A stretch of DNA of 64,000 bases from Flabesymbios commensalis (GCA_964017125.1 OZ024903.1:82879119-82943118), one strand, 5' to 3'. Shown: positions 1-11,833, numbered from the stretch's first letter. Made by a program: numbers and translations. The notes: a model not told the origin generated them from the sequence alone.

Positions 1-1174
1 CGCCACTGCAACGTAATGTGCCTTAACTTTGCTTCCAAATAATGTAGAAATGTGTTTTTGGTGTCTACATATACGTTTCTCACACCTCGGAGACCATTTC
101 AGAGCAGCAATAACATCTATTATCAATATTTCAAAAATTATGGGGAAAAAAACAGATATTACGCCAGAAAAACTACACATTGTAGTCCAGTGTAGGAATT
201 AACTTAAAGCCATTTTTTCACATTCAGAAGTCGAGAGAAACCTATGTAAAAGACATTTTGTAAGAATCTTTAAATTACTGACAAAAATATTTTATGATTG
301 TTGATCCCTGCCCGGCAATAGATAACCTGTCTCTCACCATATATCCGCTCTAGGCCTATTGGTTTGTGGCCTTTGTGATATTCACTTGTATCGTGCTTTT
401 ACAGAAGAGAATAAATCAATTAAGGTAATTTAAATGCCCATTAACCACGGGTAGCTAGGTTTGAGCAAAACATGAAGTTGATCCATCAAGGTCGTCTGCA
501 TAGCCATGACAATGATGACACGCATACATGTTCCGTTCTGTTAGTATAATCCACTTTATATATTGTGCTGGTCAAAACGGGCACATGAATACTATGTTTC
601 TCAATCGAATTTACAATTGACATAATAGAATAATTTTTGGTTTTATATTTTTGGTCAGAAAAAAGACCATAGAATAGCCAGGTAATGCGTTGAACACACT
701 TATCAAATAGATATAAATGAACGAATAACGTCACAACCATCGGCTCAGAGATCCACACAAAAACATAATGTACACATTATATATCTACTCCTCTAACTTA
801 AAACAAGGATGAGATAGATGATGTCACCGTCAATGACAATGATAACATACAGTTGCACGATATCAAAAATGTAATTTAGTGCAGAAGTTGACTTATAGAT
901 GTTTCGAGCATATGAGATTGATGGTTGAGCACACCAAAATCCAAACAGAGCAGAGAAGATGGAGCTATCCACAAATATCATTTCCTAGGGTAATGCTTAT
1001 TTGCCGGGTAATGTTGTAAATACTTCCTATGATATTTTTTGAAACAAGTCCCCAGAGATTATTGGGTACACTGTTGCCCATAAGATAGGATGCAGAATAT
1101 GTATATATATATAACACGATGAGGATGTTTTCATGCAGAATAACATAAAATACAGAAATTGTCAGATACTGATT

Positions 1175-1534
1175 TTAGAATTGATGCTGAAACCTTTGAA
1201 ACAATTGAATGGTAAATTTTACGCTAAATGTTACCAGCCCTAGGTTAACATAGCTGAGCATTGTTATTGGATGAGAAAGTTTTGAAAGCAGAATGAGTAA
1301 GTTTACATCAGTTCCTACAACTACCACATTGTCAGTATCTGACAGTTTGATTGTCGTGATAAAATTTTCCGTGAATGGCTGAATGAACTTGACATCTTTA
1401 CCAAAAATGGCAAATTTGATCATTGAATTTATTATATTTCTGCAAACTGAAACTACATTGACCTCCTCCCTGGCTCTGTGCTTTATCTGTAATATATTGA
1501 TCCATGTAATATACAGTCTGATTCGATGTAACAT
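1175..1534 (-). pseudogene. Possible remnant of a PIN/FEN-like protein in the foldback spacer
   Basis: The minus strand is open for 119 codons in the spacer of the foldback. It contains the stretch DNVVVVGTDVNLLILLSKL. This resembles the strand-and-acidic motif (VVxGxDTDLLVLL) of uncharacterised metazoan proteins with a PIN/flap-nuclease-like fold that often travel with transposons. That assignment is from memory of the motif only. No start context, splice pattern or neighbouring catalytic motif supports a working gene, so I treat it as a captured or decayed coding fragment. Confidence 0.3.
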
Positions 1535-2705
1535 ACATGTGTCTTACATAGATTATTAGACGATCAATGTTAATTACATAAGAACCAAAGAAATAGATAC
1601 TCTATGTCAATCAAAATTAATCTGCTATGTCTGGAAGAGACCTATAGTTATTAGGGGCCTAAATATCTTCACATCCATCACTTTATATATGGTAAGACTT
1701 ATTGCCTCTAACATGTATATCTCCTGCAAAACTGAACCTATTGGGAAACTGTATATTATTTGAGAGTGATAGCTTAGAGCTATGCATGACCAGAACATAC
1801 TGATTCAATACACATCCCACCATATCATTATCATATATAGAGAGTTTCTGTATTTTATGTGAAAACATCCTGATCGTGTTACAAACGCTATCAATGTATA
1901 TTACCCCAATTACCACATATTCTGCATCCTATCTTGTTGCAACAATGTACCCAATAATCTCTGGGGACTTGTTTATGACACAATATAACATTGAGTTGGG
2001 GACAGTCACTAAGATCGTCTGAAGATTGTGTATGGTCATAATATATTCATAAAAATGTTCATAATCAATATTTTAAACATTACCCTAGCAAATGAGCATT
2101 GCCATAGGAAAATATATTTGTGGATAGCTCCATCTTCTCTGCTCTGTTTGGATGTCGGGTGTCCCCAACCATTAATCTCATCTGTTCAAAACATAATATA
2201 TAATGTCAACTTCTGCTCTAAAATACACATTTTCGATATCGTGTAACTGTGTGTTATCATTGTTATTGACAGTGACATCATCTACATAATCCTTGTTTTA
2301 AGTTAGAGGAGTAGATATATATGTGTACATTCCATGTTTGTGTGGATCTCTGGGTCATTCATTTATATCCATCTGAAAACTGTGTTATCACCGCATTACC
2401 TGGCTATTGTATGGTATCTTTTCTGACCAAAAATATATATAAAACCGAAGATGATTCTATTATGTAAATTGTCAATCAGATTAAAAAAACATATTCTTTA
2501 TGTGATGTGCACGTTTTGACCAGCACAATATATAAAGTCGATTATACTAGCAGAACGGACATGTATGCGTGGCATCAATGTCATAGTTATGCAGACCACC
2601 TTGAGGGATCAACTTCATGTTTTGTTCAAACCAAGGATCCTTGCACAAACTCAGTATATATAGGACTTGGCCCAAGGGTGCCACCCGTGGCCAATGGCCA
2701 TTTAA

Positions 2706-3069
2706 ATGTAACCCTTTGGTATTTTTGTAACGTCATATATAGCGAAGTACCGATATATCGGTATAAAATCAACCATTTCAGGTTTGATGCCTAATCACAA
2801 ATATTGTGTAATAAACCAAGTTTATAATAAATAAAATTATGACGCCCTAATTTACTGTCTCAACAAGCCACAGCATTATGATAATCAATGATAATATTAA
2901 TGGAGTATTAACTTTGTGAATTCGGTCAGGATAATTGTGTGGAGCCTTTGAAAATTTACCACTTAAAATAATATGTTCAATAATAATATCACAAATGGGG
3001 CTTAGGCATACTGCCCCAGGAGGCTCGGTGGAAGAGGCAGTTATCTCCAAGAGGCTTGGGTCCAAAGGG
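2706..3069. mobile_element. TTAA-flanked mini-element nested in the right foldback arm
   Basis: The inverted ends read ACCCTTTGG on the left and CCAAAGGG on the right. TTAA lies at 2702-2705 and 3070-3073. The homologous left arm near 425-440 has the uninterrupted site (catttaaattacc), which shows that this segment is a later insertion. TTAA targets and CCCTTTG-type ends suggest a piggyBac-like non-autonomous element. The left end carries a few extra bases (ATGTAA) before the CCC, so the exact left terminus is uncertain. Confidence 0.65.
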
Positions 3070-3505
3070 TTAAATTACCCTAATTGAGTTATTCTCTACT
3101 GTAAAAAGCACGATACAGGTGGATATCACATAGGCCACAAACCAATAGGCCTAAAGGGGATATATGATGAGCGACAGGTTAGCTAGTGCCGTGCAGTGAT
3201 CAACAATCATAAAATATTTTTGTCAGTAATTTAAACATTCTTACAAAATGCCTTTTGCGTTGGTTTCCCTCGGCTTCTGAATGTGAAAAAATGGCTTTTA
3301 AAGAAATTATCACACTGGACTACAATGTGTGGTTTTTCTGGCGCAACATTTGTTTTGTTCCCCATAACTTTGTGAAATGTTGATAATATATGTTATCGCG
3401 GCTCTGAATTGGTCTCCTCGGTGTGAGAAACCTATATATAGACACCAAAAACACATTTCTACGTTATTTGGAAGCACAGTTAAGGCACATTACGTTGCAG
3501 TGGCG

Positions 3506-4124
3506 GCCATTTTTGGGTTTTTTTCCCTTTAGCGGCCACTGTTTAATAATAATGGTAGCTATTTGACCTTCGGAAACATCATAACCGAATTCCCTGACCA
3601 AAAAATGTTATTTTAGACACCGACATGATGTTGTTGTGTTTATTGTGAGCCAAGCCGTGATGTACAGCTGTGACATTTTCACAAATTTTGGCGGTCATTT
3701 TGTTTTTGAATTTCGAGTAGGAAAAAGACAGAATAGAGCTTGGCATGGGGCAGATTTGGAATCAGCATATCCGAATTGTGTAAAAACAATTGCATGACAA
3801 ATCCTACGAAAAAATGCCTTACAAACTTTAAGAATGCACTTTTTTGAAAAATAGGCCCTGACTACAACCATTTTTGTTTCAACACAAAGCCCACATGAGA
3901 GAATTGGTAAATTATTGACTCATATCATAGATGTCTCTCAAGCATATAGACTTTCTATGATTTGGGAACTTGCTCTTCATGCGGTGATGTGTATGAAACG
4001 CATATAGTATTATTATCATGGCTGATAACTGTTGGTGTGGGGTGATATGTTATTGTGAAATGTCCAGGGGCCACTGTTGCATTCTGGGGACCCCATGTCC
4101 CGCGTATTTTTACAGTTGACTATA
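3506..4124. other. Intergenic stretch, no gene seen
   Basis: AT-rich sequence with several GGCGGCCATTTT-like motifs near 3500-3540 and 3690. These also occur in other repeats of this window (for example near 14550 and 36560). No conserved coding frame or RNA gene was recognised. Confidence 0.4.
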
Positions 4125-5510
4125 CCAAACACAAAACATTTGTATAACATTTGTACAATGGTGGACCAACTTTAACTCTTTGACTGGCAAGCTCGCTTTA
4201 AAGCGCGGTCATTCGTAAAGTAAGCATTCATTCATAAAATGACCAGTAGTAATTCTATGGTGGTAAAATTATGACGTCATAGTTTAAGACGTCATTTTGA
4301 TCACACATTACCATGATTACCACGTGCTCTAAGACATGTCATGTGCGCACTTAACACTTTATAGGTATGGCCACAGTAGTGCTGCAGCGGACCCAACCAA
4401 AATACGTTATTTAATGAGCAACCTTCCATGGAAAAAACAACATTTGTTCTAATATACCGTTGGAAAGCTTAACATCTCAAGATTATGGCTAGGGGGGATA
4501 ACAAGAACGAAATTTTGGACAAATGTGGCAAATTAACCCTTTTATTTGTGAACCAACATCGCATATGTAGTTCATATTTATTTTATTTTATGGTCATCAA
4601 TATATACCTGAAATAATATGCAGCAAACCACCCATCAGCACCAAATACATATATATATTTAACCGACCATTACTTAAAAAAATATATGAATTGATTATTT
4701 CAAGCACCCTTCCACTGCTAGAAAACACGCAAAAAAAAATTATTGTCCTTAAAATTGTGAAAATGTTTTCTTCATAGAGATATCAATCCATAATATGTAA
4801 TAAATAATTAATAATTACCATAAAGTAATAATTCTACATTTCTTTGACAACATTTGTGAACATACGTTAATAGACAGACAATTTTATACCCAAAGTAGGC
4901 CTATTGAAAATCAGAATGTAGTGTCTGAAAATAGGAATAATCAAATACTCATAGATTTATTTGAATATGATGCGAATGTCATGATACGATACGAAACATC
5001 ATTTATACTGCCCATGGTAATAAAGTAAATACTGCAGTAGCCTACAACAGCTTTTCCAATTGTGAAGTCGGGTATGAAAATATGACGTCGAAAATACACC
5101 CCCCCCCCCCAAAAAAAAAAACCATTATACGGGGACAGAGTTTTTTGTTGGAAAACGTTTCATGGCAAAAACGAATCACACATCAATTGAATTTGCAAAA
5201 CTTTTGACAAAAAAGTAGATATTCCACTTAATATGTCATCACCATGGTAACGATCACCCTAACCATTGTCATGGTTACGGGGGCGAATGACGGTATGTAA
5301 TTTTCTGTTTGATTCCGCATAGGCCTATATGGTCTGTGGCTTGACCAAGTTTAAAATGTTTTATATGCATACTGACGGAGCAGCAAGGAATTCTATCCAT
5401 TGTGTCCATATTTTTCCCGCTATTTTCAAAAATAATGATGCCAGTCAAAGAGTTAAAGACGTTGGGCCGACGTTGTACACATGTTGTACAATTTGTTTGT
5501 GTTTGCTGGG
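4125..5510. mobile_element. Short foldback element (CAGCAAACAC family) split by a 1.28-kb insertion
   Basis: Left piece about 4125-4171 (CCAAACACAAAACATTTG start) and right piece about 5457-5510 (ends TTTGTGTTTGCTGGG) are the two halves of a short palindromic element with inner TTGTACAA and GGACCAAC/GTTGGGCC motifs. A TTAA element lies exactly between them. The same family recurs at 6020-10476, 12040-12148 and many sites around the tubulin gene. Confidence 0.7.
4176..5452. mobile_element. 1.28-kb piggyBac-like non-autonomous element
   Basis: TTAA at 4172-4175 and 5453-5456 flanks inverted ends CTCTTTGACTGGCA and TGCCAGTCAAAGAG. The interior is AT-rich with homopolymer runs near 5100-5125 and no credible transposase. 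TTAA target duplication with ends related to CCCTTTG is typical of the piggyBac superfamily; the family assignment rests only on the termini. Confidence 0.75.
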
Positions 5511-6019
5511 ATAACACAACGTGATATGTCATGTACCGACTTTGTATAAACAAAATCCAGCACTGACACTAATTTTGCTTCATATGTCATAATAATATTA
5601 TAAATTAAATAAGCCAACCGATTTCAACAAAATAATGACATTATTATCTCCCATCCGATATATATCATACACTTTGCTGGTTTAAAAAGTCATTTCGTTC
5701 GCATTTAGGTCAGAATTGCTGTAATTCATATATTACGGTGAATAAATATGAGAATAAATAGGAGGTTACTTTAATGATAAACAGAATGTTACGTCAAGTA
5801 ATAACAACTATGTGTCAAACCTTTAAGCTTCCATGGCCACCTATTTATTCTTCTTTTCATTTGCCGTGATAGGGTAATGTGCGCCTATGATGAGCACAGA
5901 CCTATTTTATAGTGTTGTATTCAAATGGAATTATCATCCTGTCTCCTTGCTCAGACATCGCACATATTGTATATATTGCACTATAATCATGATAATATGC
6001 ATTAGCACACAGGCCGCTG
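5511..6019. other. Spacer between two split foldback copies, no gene seen
   Basis: AT-rich sequence without recognised coding potential. It separates two neighbouring copies of the short foldback family, each carrying its own large insertion. Confidence 0.35.
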
Positions 6020-6732
6020 GGCAGCAAACAAAAAACATTTGCATAACATTTAGTCGGTGGGCTGATATCTATAAATTTGAATTTCGCCTAACTCCCATGA
6101 CAATTATGTTTCTTGGTCTCATTTTGAAGATAAATATATTAACTTTTATTTGAGACTGGGTAACCCTCTGAGAAATTGTCCGAAAGAAGTATTTTGAAGT
6201 CAAATAGATACCTACTCTCTGGTATCTGAAAGTAATGAAAAATTGTGTTTCATAATATTTTCACAAAGTGAAATTCGGGTTTAATTCAAACAAAACGTAT
6301 TAATTCTAACATAAATTGATGCTGGTCCATAAAAATATGGTGCAATTAAGTGAGCTTAAATTCTACTATATAGACCCTATAATCTCTAGGGATTTGATAT
6401 TTTTTATTACTTAAAAAACCGTATACCATGTTAAATTAATAGGATTTTTCAGATAACCCCATGCAATGTCATACCTTTTCATATACCATGTCATATTTGT
6501 TGCATTATTACATCGGACAAAAATGTCAGAGAAAGTTAGTGGTTAATCTATGTTAAAATTTAGCAAAATATTCGCGTATTTAAAAATAGATAATTGGTAA
6601 AACAACTTACATATACAGTTTATTTGAAAATAGTCATACTGCAAATTACATGATTATGCATGAGCTCATATGTATTGATAAAATTACATTTGGTTTATTT
6701 ATGTATACATTTATATAAATAAATATAAATTA

Positions 6733-6960
6733 ACACCTTAAGCGCCAAGTCGGATGGATATATGTACCCACTTGAAATTATGTCCCGCTATCTCAAAACT
6801 CAACATTAGTTGTTTTTTAATTTTTATATAATGTGCGTTGATAAAAAATAAAAACAATAATAATAGTCGTGATTTATGATCAATGGGTTACATTATTTTT
6901 AAAAGTAAATTGAGAAAAAACAACTAGCGACATTTGAAACTTAAAAGGTATCATGCTTTA
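6733..6960. repeat. Diverged relic of the CACCCACTTGAAGTTGTG mini-element family
   Basis: Begins TTAACACCTTAAGCGCC and contains ACCCACTTGAAATTATGTC, both recognisable versions of the left end and core of the TTAA element at 11172-11411. No matching right end was found, so the copy is partial or strongly diverged. Confidence 0.4.
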
Positions 6961-7000
6961 ATTTGAGAATATGGACTGTTTTGTGAGGACATGACACTCT

Positions 7001-7363
7001 GGGATCGACACTAACACTGGCCCGTTGGCCCGAGGCCAGTAGAAATCAGTAAGGGCCAGTAAATCACATGAGATACTGGCCCTGGGGGGGGGGGGGGGCA
7101 ATGAAAAATACCAGGTGCGCCCCTCTATTTTTTTTTAACACCCCTTTATTTATGGCTATGTTATAAAAACAAGTCAACATTTACAAATGAGCCTGTGGTT
7201 GAGTAAAAACGTTGATTTAAATTTTGAACCATACCGTTTACGTTACATCAATTTTTTGTGATAGAGTGTACGTTAAGGACTATCAGATACGACTAAGGGC
7301 CAGTAATTATCTGAAGCTACTGGCCCTTATGGCCACTACCTTAGAGCAGTTAGTGTCGATCCC
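7001..7363. mobile_element. 363-bp mini-element with GGGATCGACACTAAC ends
   Basis: Perfect 15-bp inverted ends GGGATCGACACTAAC and GTTAGTGTCGATCCC. Just outside lie ACACTCT (6994-7000) and ACACCCT (7364-7370), a likely 7-bp target duplication with one mismatch. The interior has paired GGGCCAGTAA/TTACTGGCCC motifs and a poly-G run near 7085. Length of duplication points to a hAT-like element, tentatively. Confidence 0.65.
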
Positions 7364-7408
7364 ACACCCTATGCTTAAGTGGGGTATTGGGATGATTGCT
7401 AATAGTAA

Positions 7409-7645
7409 TACTTTTCACCTCCATCCGGGGAGGGTCACAGGGATCTGTTTTGTCTGTCGCATGCTTTACAGCATGCCTCCTCGAGTCTGGCCATATTCTT
7501 CGGGTGGATTGAAAAGTGGGGTACCCTGGTTCCTCTATTCGACAACGGTGCAAATGCAGCTTCCGTATCAATGGAGGCACTGTCAGCAGTGCAGGCACTG
7601 ATGTTGGCAGTAGTAGCCTTGCAACGACCGGCAATAGAATGTTAG
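7409..7645 (+). pseudogene. Unrecognised coding-like fragment of 78 codons
   Basis: One plus-strand frame is open from 7409 to a stop at 7643-7645. Its composition looks protein-like rather than random: an amphipathic stretch including IFFGWIEKWGTLVPLFDNGA, followed by ALSAVQALMLAVVALQRP. It is more GC-rich than its AT-rich surroundings. It has no initiator in good context and no flanking exon I can identify, and it lies inside the 4.3-kb inverted-repeat element. It may be a captured exon or decayed element gene. I do not recognise the family. Confidence 0.3.
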
Positions 7646-7959
7646 ACATTATGTTTCTTACGTGGGATGAATGGAGTTAATAGCCCTTAAGTATTGTTAC
7701 TCTGGGGACTATCTGAACCAAGGATAGCGGAGCTGTGCGAAGTGCACGGAGTTTCAGCAATAAATTGCATTCAATTGACTACAATTTTTTTTATCGTATC
7801 ACAATGCCACTTAAATTACTATTTGTGCCGAAAAATGACGCAATGCAATAATTTACTACTACCTATTTTTAAGTGAGAACAATTATGTCATTTTACCAAC
7901 AGTATTTTGTGCTAGAATGTTAGGTAATGACATTAAATCGACAGAATATAATATTATCG

Positions 7960-9400
7960 TTTAATATAATGTATAATGATTGCGAAATATGACAATACAA
8001 TGTCAGGACATAGTTTCATATTTTTTAAAGGTGATATTGTGATGACAGCATATGGGATGATACTGCTAAGACATGAAAATACTCTGACTATTGTTTGCCA
8101 AAAGGATTGGTATTTCTGGATTTGGCTTTACAATTTTGGGATATGGTATATTAGGGCTAGAATAAATAAAGCCCTATAATGACAAGTTATATCGCCATAG
8201 TGCTCAGATATGACAATATAGTGTCAGCATATTGCATTATAGTACTAGGAATATGACAATATGCTGTCGGCATAATACATTATAATGTCAAAATGTGCAA
8301 TTACAATGTCAGGGTATGACATTATGATAATAAGATATGACATTACAATGTCAGGAAATACTGCTTAGTTTTCAGGATGTTTAATTTTAATGTCAGGATG
8401 CGGCACAATATTGTAATATATGCTGTCAAACTCATAAGTCAAGATATGACATTTTTATATTGGGACATGACAGTATTATATAAAATAAATGGGAATAAAA
8501 CTTCAAAGAATGGTATCAATATGCTGGAATAGCATTTCGATATATTGCAGTGTACATGTATTTTTAAAATTTAAAAATGTTATGTCATGATAGTTAATTA
8601 TATATCTAGAAATATTTAATTTTAATTTTGTGATAATTTATATAGTATAATATCAGGATCAGGTAATGCCAGTACAGCATATTCTAATTTTATAATAATT
8701 AAAGCATTAAATGAGCGGATATTACACAATAGTATCAGAATATAATTATAACATCAAGATTATCTTCATTTCCAGTATATGACATTTTAGTACAGTTAGG
8801 TGTTGAGATAATGACAGTTTATCGCATGATTTTTTTTTGTGTGTGTCATTTAATGTCAGGGTGCGATATTTTAATATCAGCATATGTTTTTGCAAGACAG
8901 GATATAGCTACATTATTTTAAAATCACTGCATTGTACACGAAATGTCAGGATATGACAATATAAAGATGTCCTGGATATCCTATTTGGCAGTACTCGGCT
9001 CTGAGGGATATTCTATCTACGATATGACATAAAACCCATGTCCAGTATATGTCAATCATGTCGGTATATGTCATTTTAATCACATTTTAATATTCACATG
9101 TCATCAAAAGGTTAGGATTTGGGAGCATATTTTCAAAATATGGAACTATAATCACGAAACACGACATTATAATATTTAGATATGACAGCGCAATGTTAAA
9201 ATCTAAAATTACAAGTATGTATTATGATATCCATACATCGCACCATAATGACAGTATATCATGCATATGGCAATATAATTTCAGGATATGTCATTATTTT
9301 GTCAAGATAACATTTTGTATTGTTGGGATATATCATAATAGCAGCCAATATGCCAAGATGTTGTCTTACAGTCACTGTGGGACTATGTCGTGATCTGTTA
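7960..9400 (+). repeat. Degenerate satellite, TATGACATTATAATGTCAGG-like unit
   Basis: Variants of the words ATATGACA, TATAATGTCA and AATGTCAGGATATGAC recur irregularly, about every 20-50 bp, over 1.4 kb. Copies are strongly diverged. Reading frames across it (for example 7976-8179) are by-products of the repeat. The same words occur in reverse orientation at 33140-33540. Confidence 0.7.
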
Positions 9401-10497
9401 TGTACATTCTGTTAATCCGAAATAGGCTTTTCTATATGCTTGGGAAATACATTACGCACACCCTTTAAATACTACGTATCTCCGTGTTGCGGTTCAGCGA
9501 CTATGGTTATTAACGGGAAAGGCAATTCGTGGGTAGGCCTAATCATTATATCCCGCTGATGAGCTATTTGACATCCTAGATTATCCTTTTCACTCAAATA
9601 TAGTTCATATGTTTCACACAAATTACAAGCTTTCTTTTTTTCGCATCAGGAGCGGTATTTGTGAACATGGGTGTTTTTCTAAGAAAACAAACGATTAACA
9701 TATTATTGCGCCGTTTCTGATGCATTTGGATAGGCCCACATAATTATGTGTGCACGGTTAAATTAATAACCATATTATTTTGGTTTATCTTTTTTATATT
9801 GACTAATTTTATTATTGAAAACTGAATTACCGCTGACTCATTTTTGTCCTACGACGATATTTTGTTCCATATTAACCTCTTCTAGCATTTTTTGTCAATG
9901 TTACCTAGTCTACCTATGCAACATATATTTGACAAGGCATAAATGAGAAAGTATGACATTACACGGTGTTATCTGAACGATCCCTTCAATTTGATGTGCT
10001 ATGGTAAGACGGTTATTTTTAAGTAATCAAACATATCAAACTTCTGGACGTTAAAGGGTGTAAAAAATACAATTCAACCTTATTTTAAACATAACACCCT
10101 ATTTTTTCGATTTCAAATCAATGTATGTTACAATTAATAAATTATTATTGAAATAAACTCGAATTTCATCTTGTGAAAAATTCTCAAACACTTTTTTTAG
10201 TCAGATTCAGGTACCAGAGGGTAGGTACCTATTCGGTTCTAAATTACTTCTTTCGGACAACTTTTTAGAGGGTTACCCGGTCTCAAATGAAAGGTAATAT
10301 ATTTATCTTTAAAATGAGACCAAGAAACATAATTGTCATGAGAGTTAGGCAAACTTTGTTATTTAGGCCCCTTTTGAAATATAGCCCACCGACTAATTTG
10401 TACAACGTCGGTCCAACGTCTACGACGCTGGTCAAACATTGTACAAATGTTATACAAATGTTTTGTGTTTGCTGGGTGGGCCTATGCTGAGAAAAAA

Positions 10498-10586
10498 TAA
10501 ACTATCTATCCATCTACTACCTACCCACCTACCTATCTACCCACATACCCACATACACATCCACCAACCCACCCACCCACCCACCA
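10498..10586 (+). repeat. CCAY/CTAY-type microsatellite
   Basis: Runs of CTATCTAC, CTACCCAC, CATACCCA and finally pure CCCA units. Pyrimidine-rich short tandem repeat that starts about 20 bp after the right half of the split foldback copy. Confidence 0.85.
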
Positions 10587-10937
10587 TATTTTTCGTCATT
10601 TGAAGCGGGAAATTGTTTTGACAATAACTCCAGCTTCGAATAAATGAAAAAAAAAGCAAACAATTCAGCAGAATTTTTTAAAAATTGTATCCTTTAATTT
10701 TAATTAGACTAATCTGTAAAATATAACATAGAAATATCTTGTTATTACATCTACTGTACAGCTTATCATTTTTTATGACATGTAATGAGGCTTTGCACCC
10801 GTGGAAATGATATTATCTGGGACCGAGATGCTAAGGGTCTGGTGACTGTATGTTTACAAGCATGGTCATAGTGATGACGCCTTCTCAGCAGACACGAGAC
10901 ATTGGCCCAGTGCTGTTTTAAAACCGTCTGTGACAAT
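10587..10937. other. Intergenic stretch, no gene seen
   Basis: AT-rich; no coding frame, RNA gene or clear repeat recognised. Confidence 0.35.
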
Positions 10938-10941
10938 ATTA

Positions 10942-11167
10942 ACCCTTTGAGTGTTAAACAAATCTATAGTTGTTAACATGTTTATTAAGTAGCAGTTGTT
11001 GGGATTGAAATGAGTGCTTAAACATTAAGATTTGCAATGGTTGGTTTCAAATTCAGGTGGGTAAAAATCACTTGTTTAAAAAACTCACTTCATTCCCAAT
11101 AACATTGATTTGATCGGCCAATAAAACGGATTGAAAACGGTTACAGTCGTGCTCAGGGCTCAAAGGG
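10942..11167. mobile_element. TTAA mini-element with CCCTTTGAG ends
   Basis: Left end CCCTTTGAG after TTAA (10938-10941); right end CTCAAAGGG before TCAA (11168-11171), a likely decayed TTAA. About 226 bp without coding capacity. It abuts the next element, sharing the TTAA-derived junction. Confidence 0.65.
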
Positions 11168-11171
11168 TCAA

Positions 11172-11411
11172 CCCTTGAACCGCCAAATTATTCAATTGGA
11201 ATTGTCACCCACTTGAAGTTGTGTCTCGCTGACGCGATCCACAACTTTAAGTGAGTGAAAATTATGCAGATTCGACAAAATGGAGATCAACTGTTTTCAA
11301 ATCGTGATGATTGATGTCATATTTTGGCTTTAACATGTTTAAAAGGCTGTACTAAATGTGGTATTAATTAAGTAAAAAAAACGAATATATTCGGCACCGG
11401 CGGTTGAAGGG
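11172..11411. mobile_element. TTAA mini-element with CCCTTGAACCGCC ends
   Basis: Ends CCCTTGAACCGCC and GGCGGTTGAAGGG, with TTAA at 11412-11415. The core contains CACCCACTTGAAGTTGTG and its near complement CACAACTTTAAGTGAGTG, so it can fold back. Relatives lie at 62596-62840, 16036-16262 (partial) and 6733-6960 (diverged). Piggybac-like by its ends. Confidence 0.7.
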
Positions 11412-11415
11412 TTAA

Positions 11416-11651
11416 GACGATTATCTAATCCTGTATTGCCCCCTTGTGACATTGATGCATTGTGTACAATACTCGAACAAATAATTTAAGAAAATATGGA
11501 ATAGGCCTGTCCATTTAAAATCAGGATGTTCTCAGATTGTATTTGACACGCCTACATTGCAGTCTTTTTACAGGAAGTCACTTCAAGTGAAAATTGGGGG
11601 GACATTTCGAGAAAAAATGTGAAGACATGCCTGGGAGCTAGAAGGGTTGAT
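11416..11651. other. Intergenic stretch, no gene seen
   Basis: No coding frame or repeat recognised. Confidence 0.3.
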
Positions 11652-11833
11652 GCTGCTCCGGGAAGGCAAAAGGCCGTGTCTGCTTACTTGTAAAGTCAAC
11701 AGATAGGCCCCTATTACTTTTTTGACTTAGCAGGACAGAATTTTGCTCTGGAAAGTCAAAAGGCAGTAACCGCTCACTTGAAAAATAAGCAGTTATCAGG
11801 GTTACGCGATTTTGGCTTTGCACGACAGAATGG
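11652..11833 (+). repeat. Two-copy imperfect tandem duplication, unit about 90 bp
   Basis: Both units run from TGCTCYGGRAAGKCAAAAGG to GACAGAAT, with an internal CTTACTTG/CTCACTTG match. The second starts near 11741. Diverged, so not recent. A minus-strand open frame of 61 codons across it is a by-product. Confidence 0.55.

Larger units (their letters stand above)
1..3505. mobile_element. 3.5-kb foldback (inverted-repeat) element, left end at the window edge
   Basis: The first bases read CGCCACTGCAACGTAATG and the reverse complement of the same stretch ends at 3505. Long imperfect arms can be followed as about 1-1160 paired with about 1850-3505, including shared stretches near 500-560/2507-2560 and 1050-1100/1916-1970. 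The right arm is longer because a separate mini-element sits in it (2706-3069). The spacer of about 0.7 kb has no intact gene. The arms are diverged, so insertion is old. The left terminus may lie before the window. Non-autonomous foldback or DNA transposon; superfamily not determined. Confidence 0.8.
6053..10393. mobile_element. 4.3-kb inverted-repeat element with TA target site
   Basis: Ends are GTCGGTGGGCT on the left and AGCCCACCGAC on the right, flanked by TA at 6051-6052 and 10394-10395. The inverted arms extend roughly 250 bp (6053-6300 against 10140-10393), including a shared GCCTAACTC and the stretch around GGGTTACCC/GGGTAACCC. The interior holds a hAT-like mini-element, a coding-like fragment and a long degenerate satellite. 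No transposase was recognised, so it is non-autonomous. TA duplication is compatible with a Tc1/mariner-type mechanism. Confidence 0.7.
6020..10476. mobile_element. Second short foldback copy, split by a 4.3-kb element
   Basis: The left piece (GGGCAGCAAAC at about 6020 to 6052) and right piece (about 10394-10476, ending TTTGTGTTTGCTGGG) form one copy of the palindromic family. Inner motifs such as CAACGTCGGTCCAACG match the other copies. The insertion point lies in the TTTGTACAA part of the element. Confidence 0.65.

Noticed and set aside
1683-1916. Second minus-strand frame in the first foldback's spacer
   Set aside because: It overlaps arm sequence and has no motif; not separable from chance.
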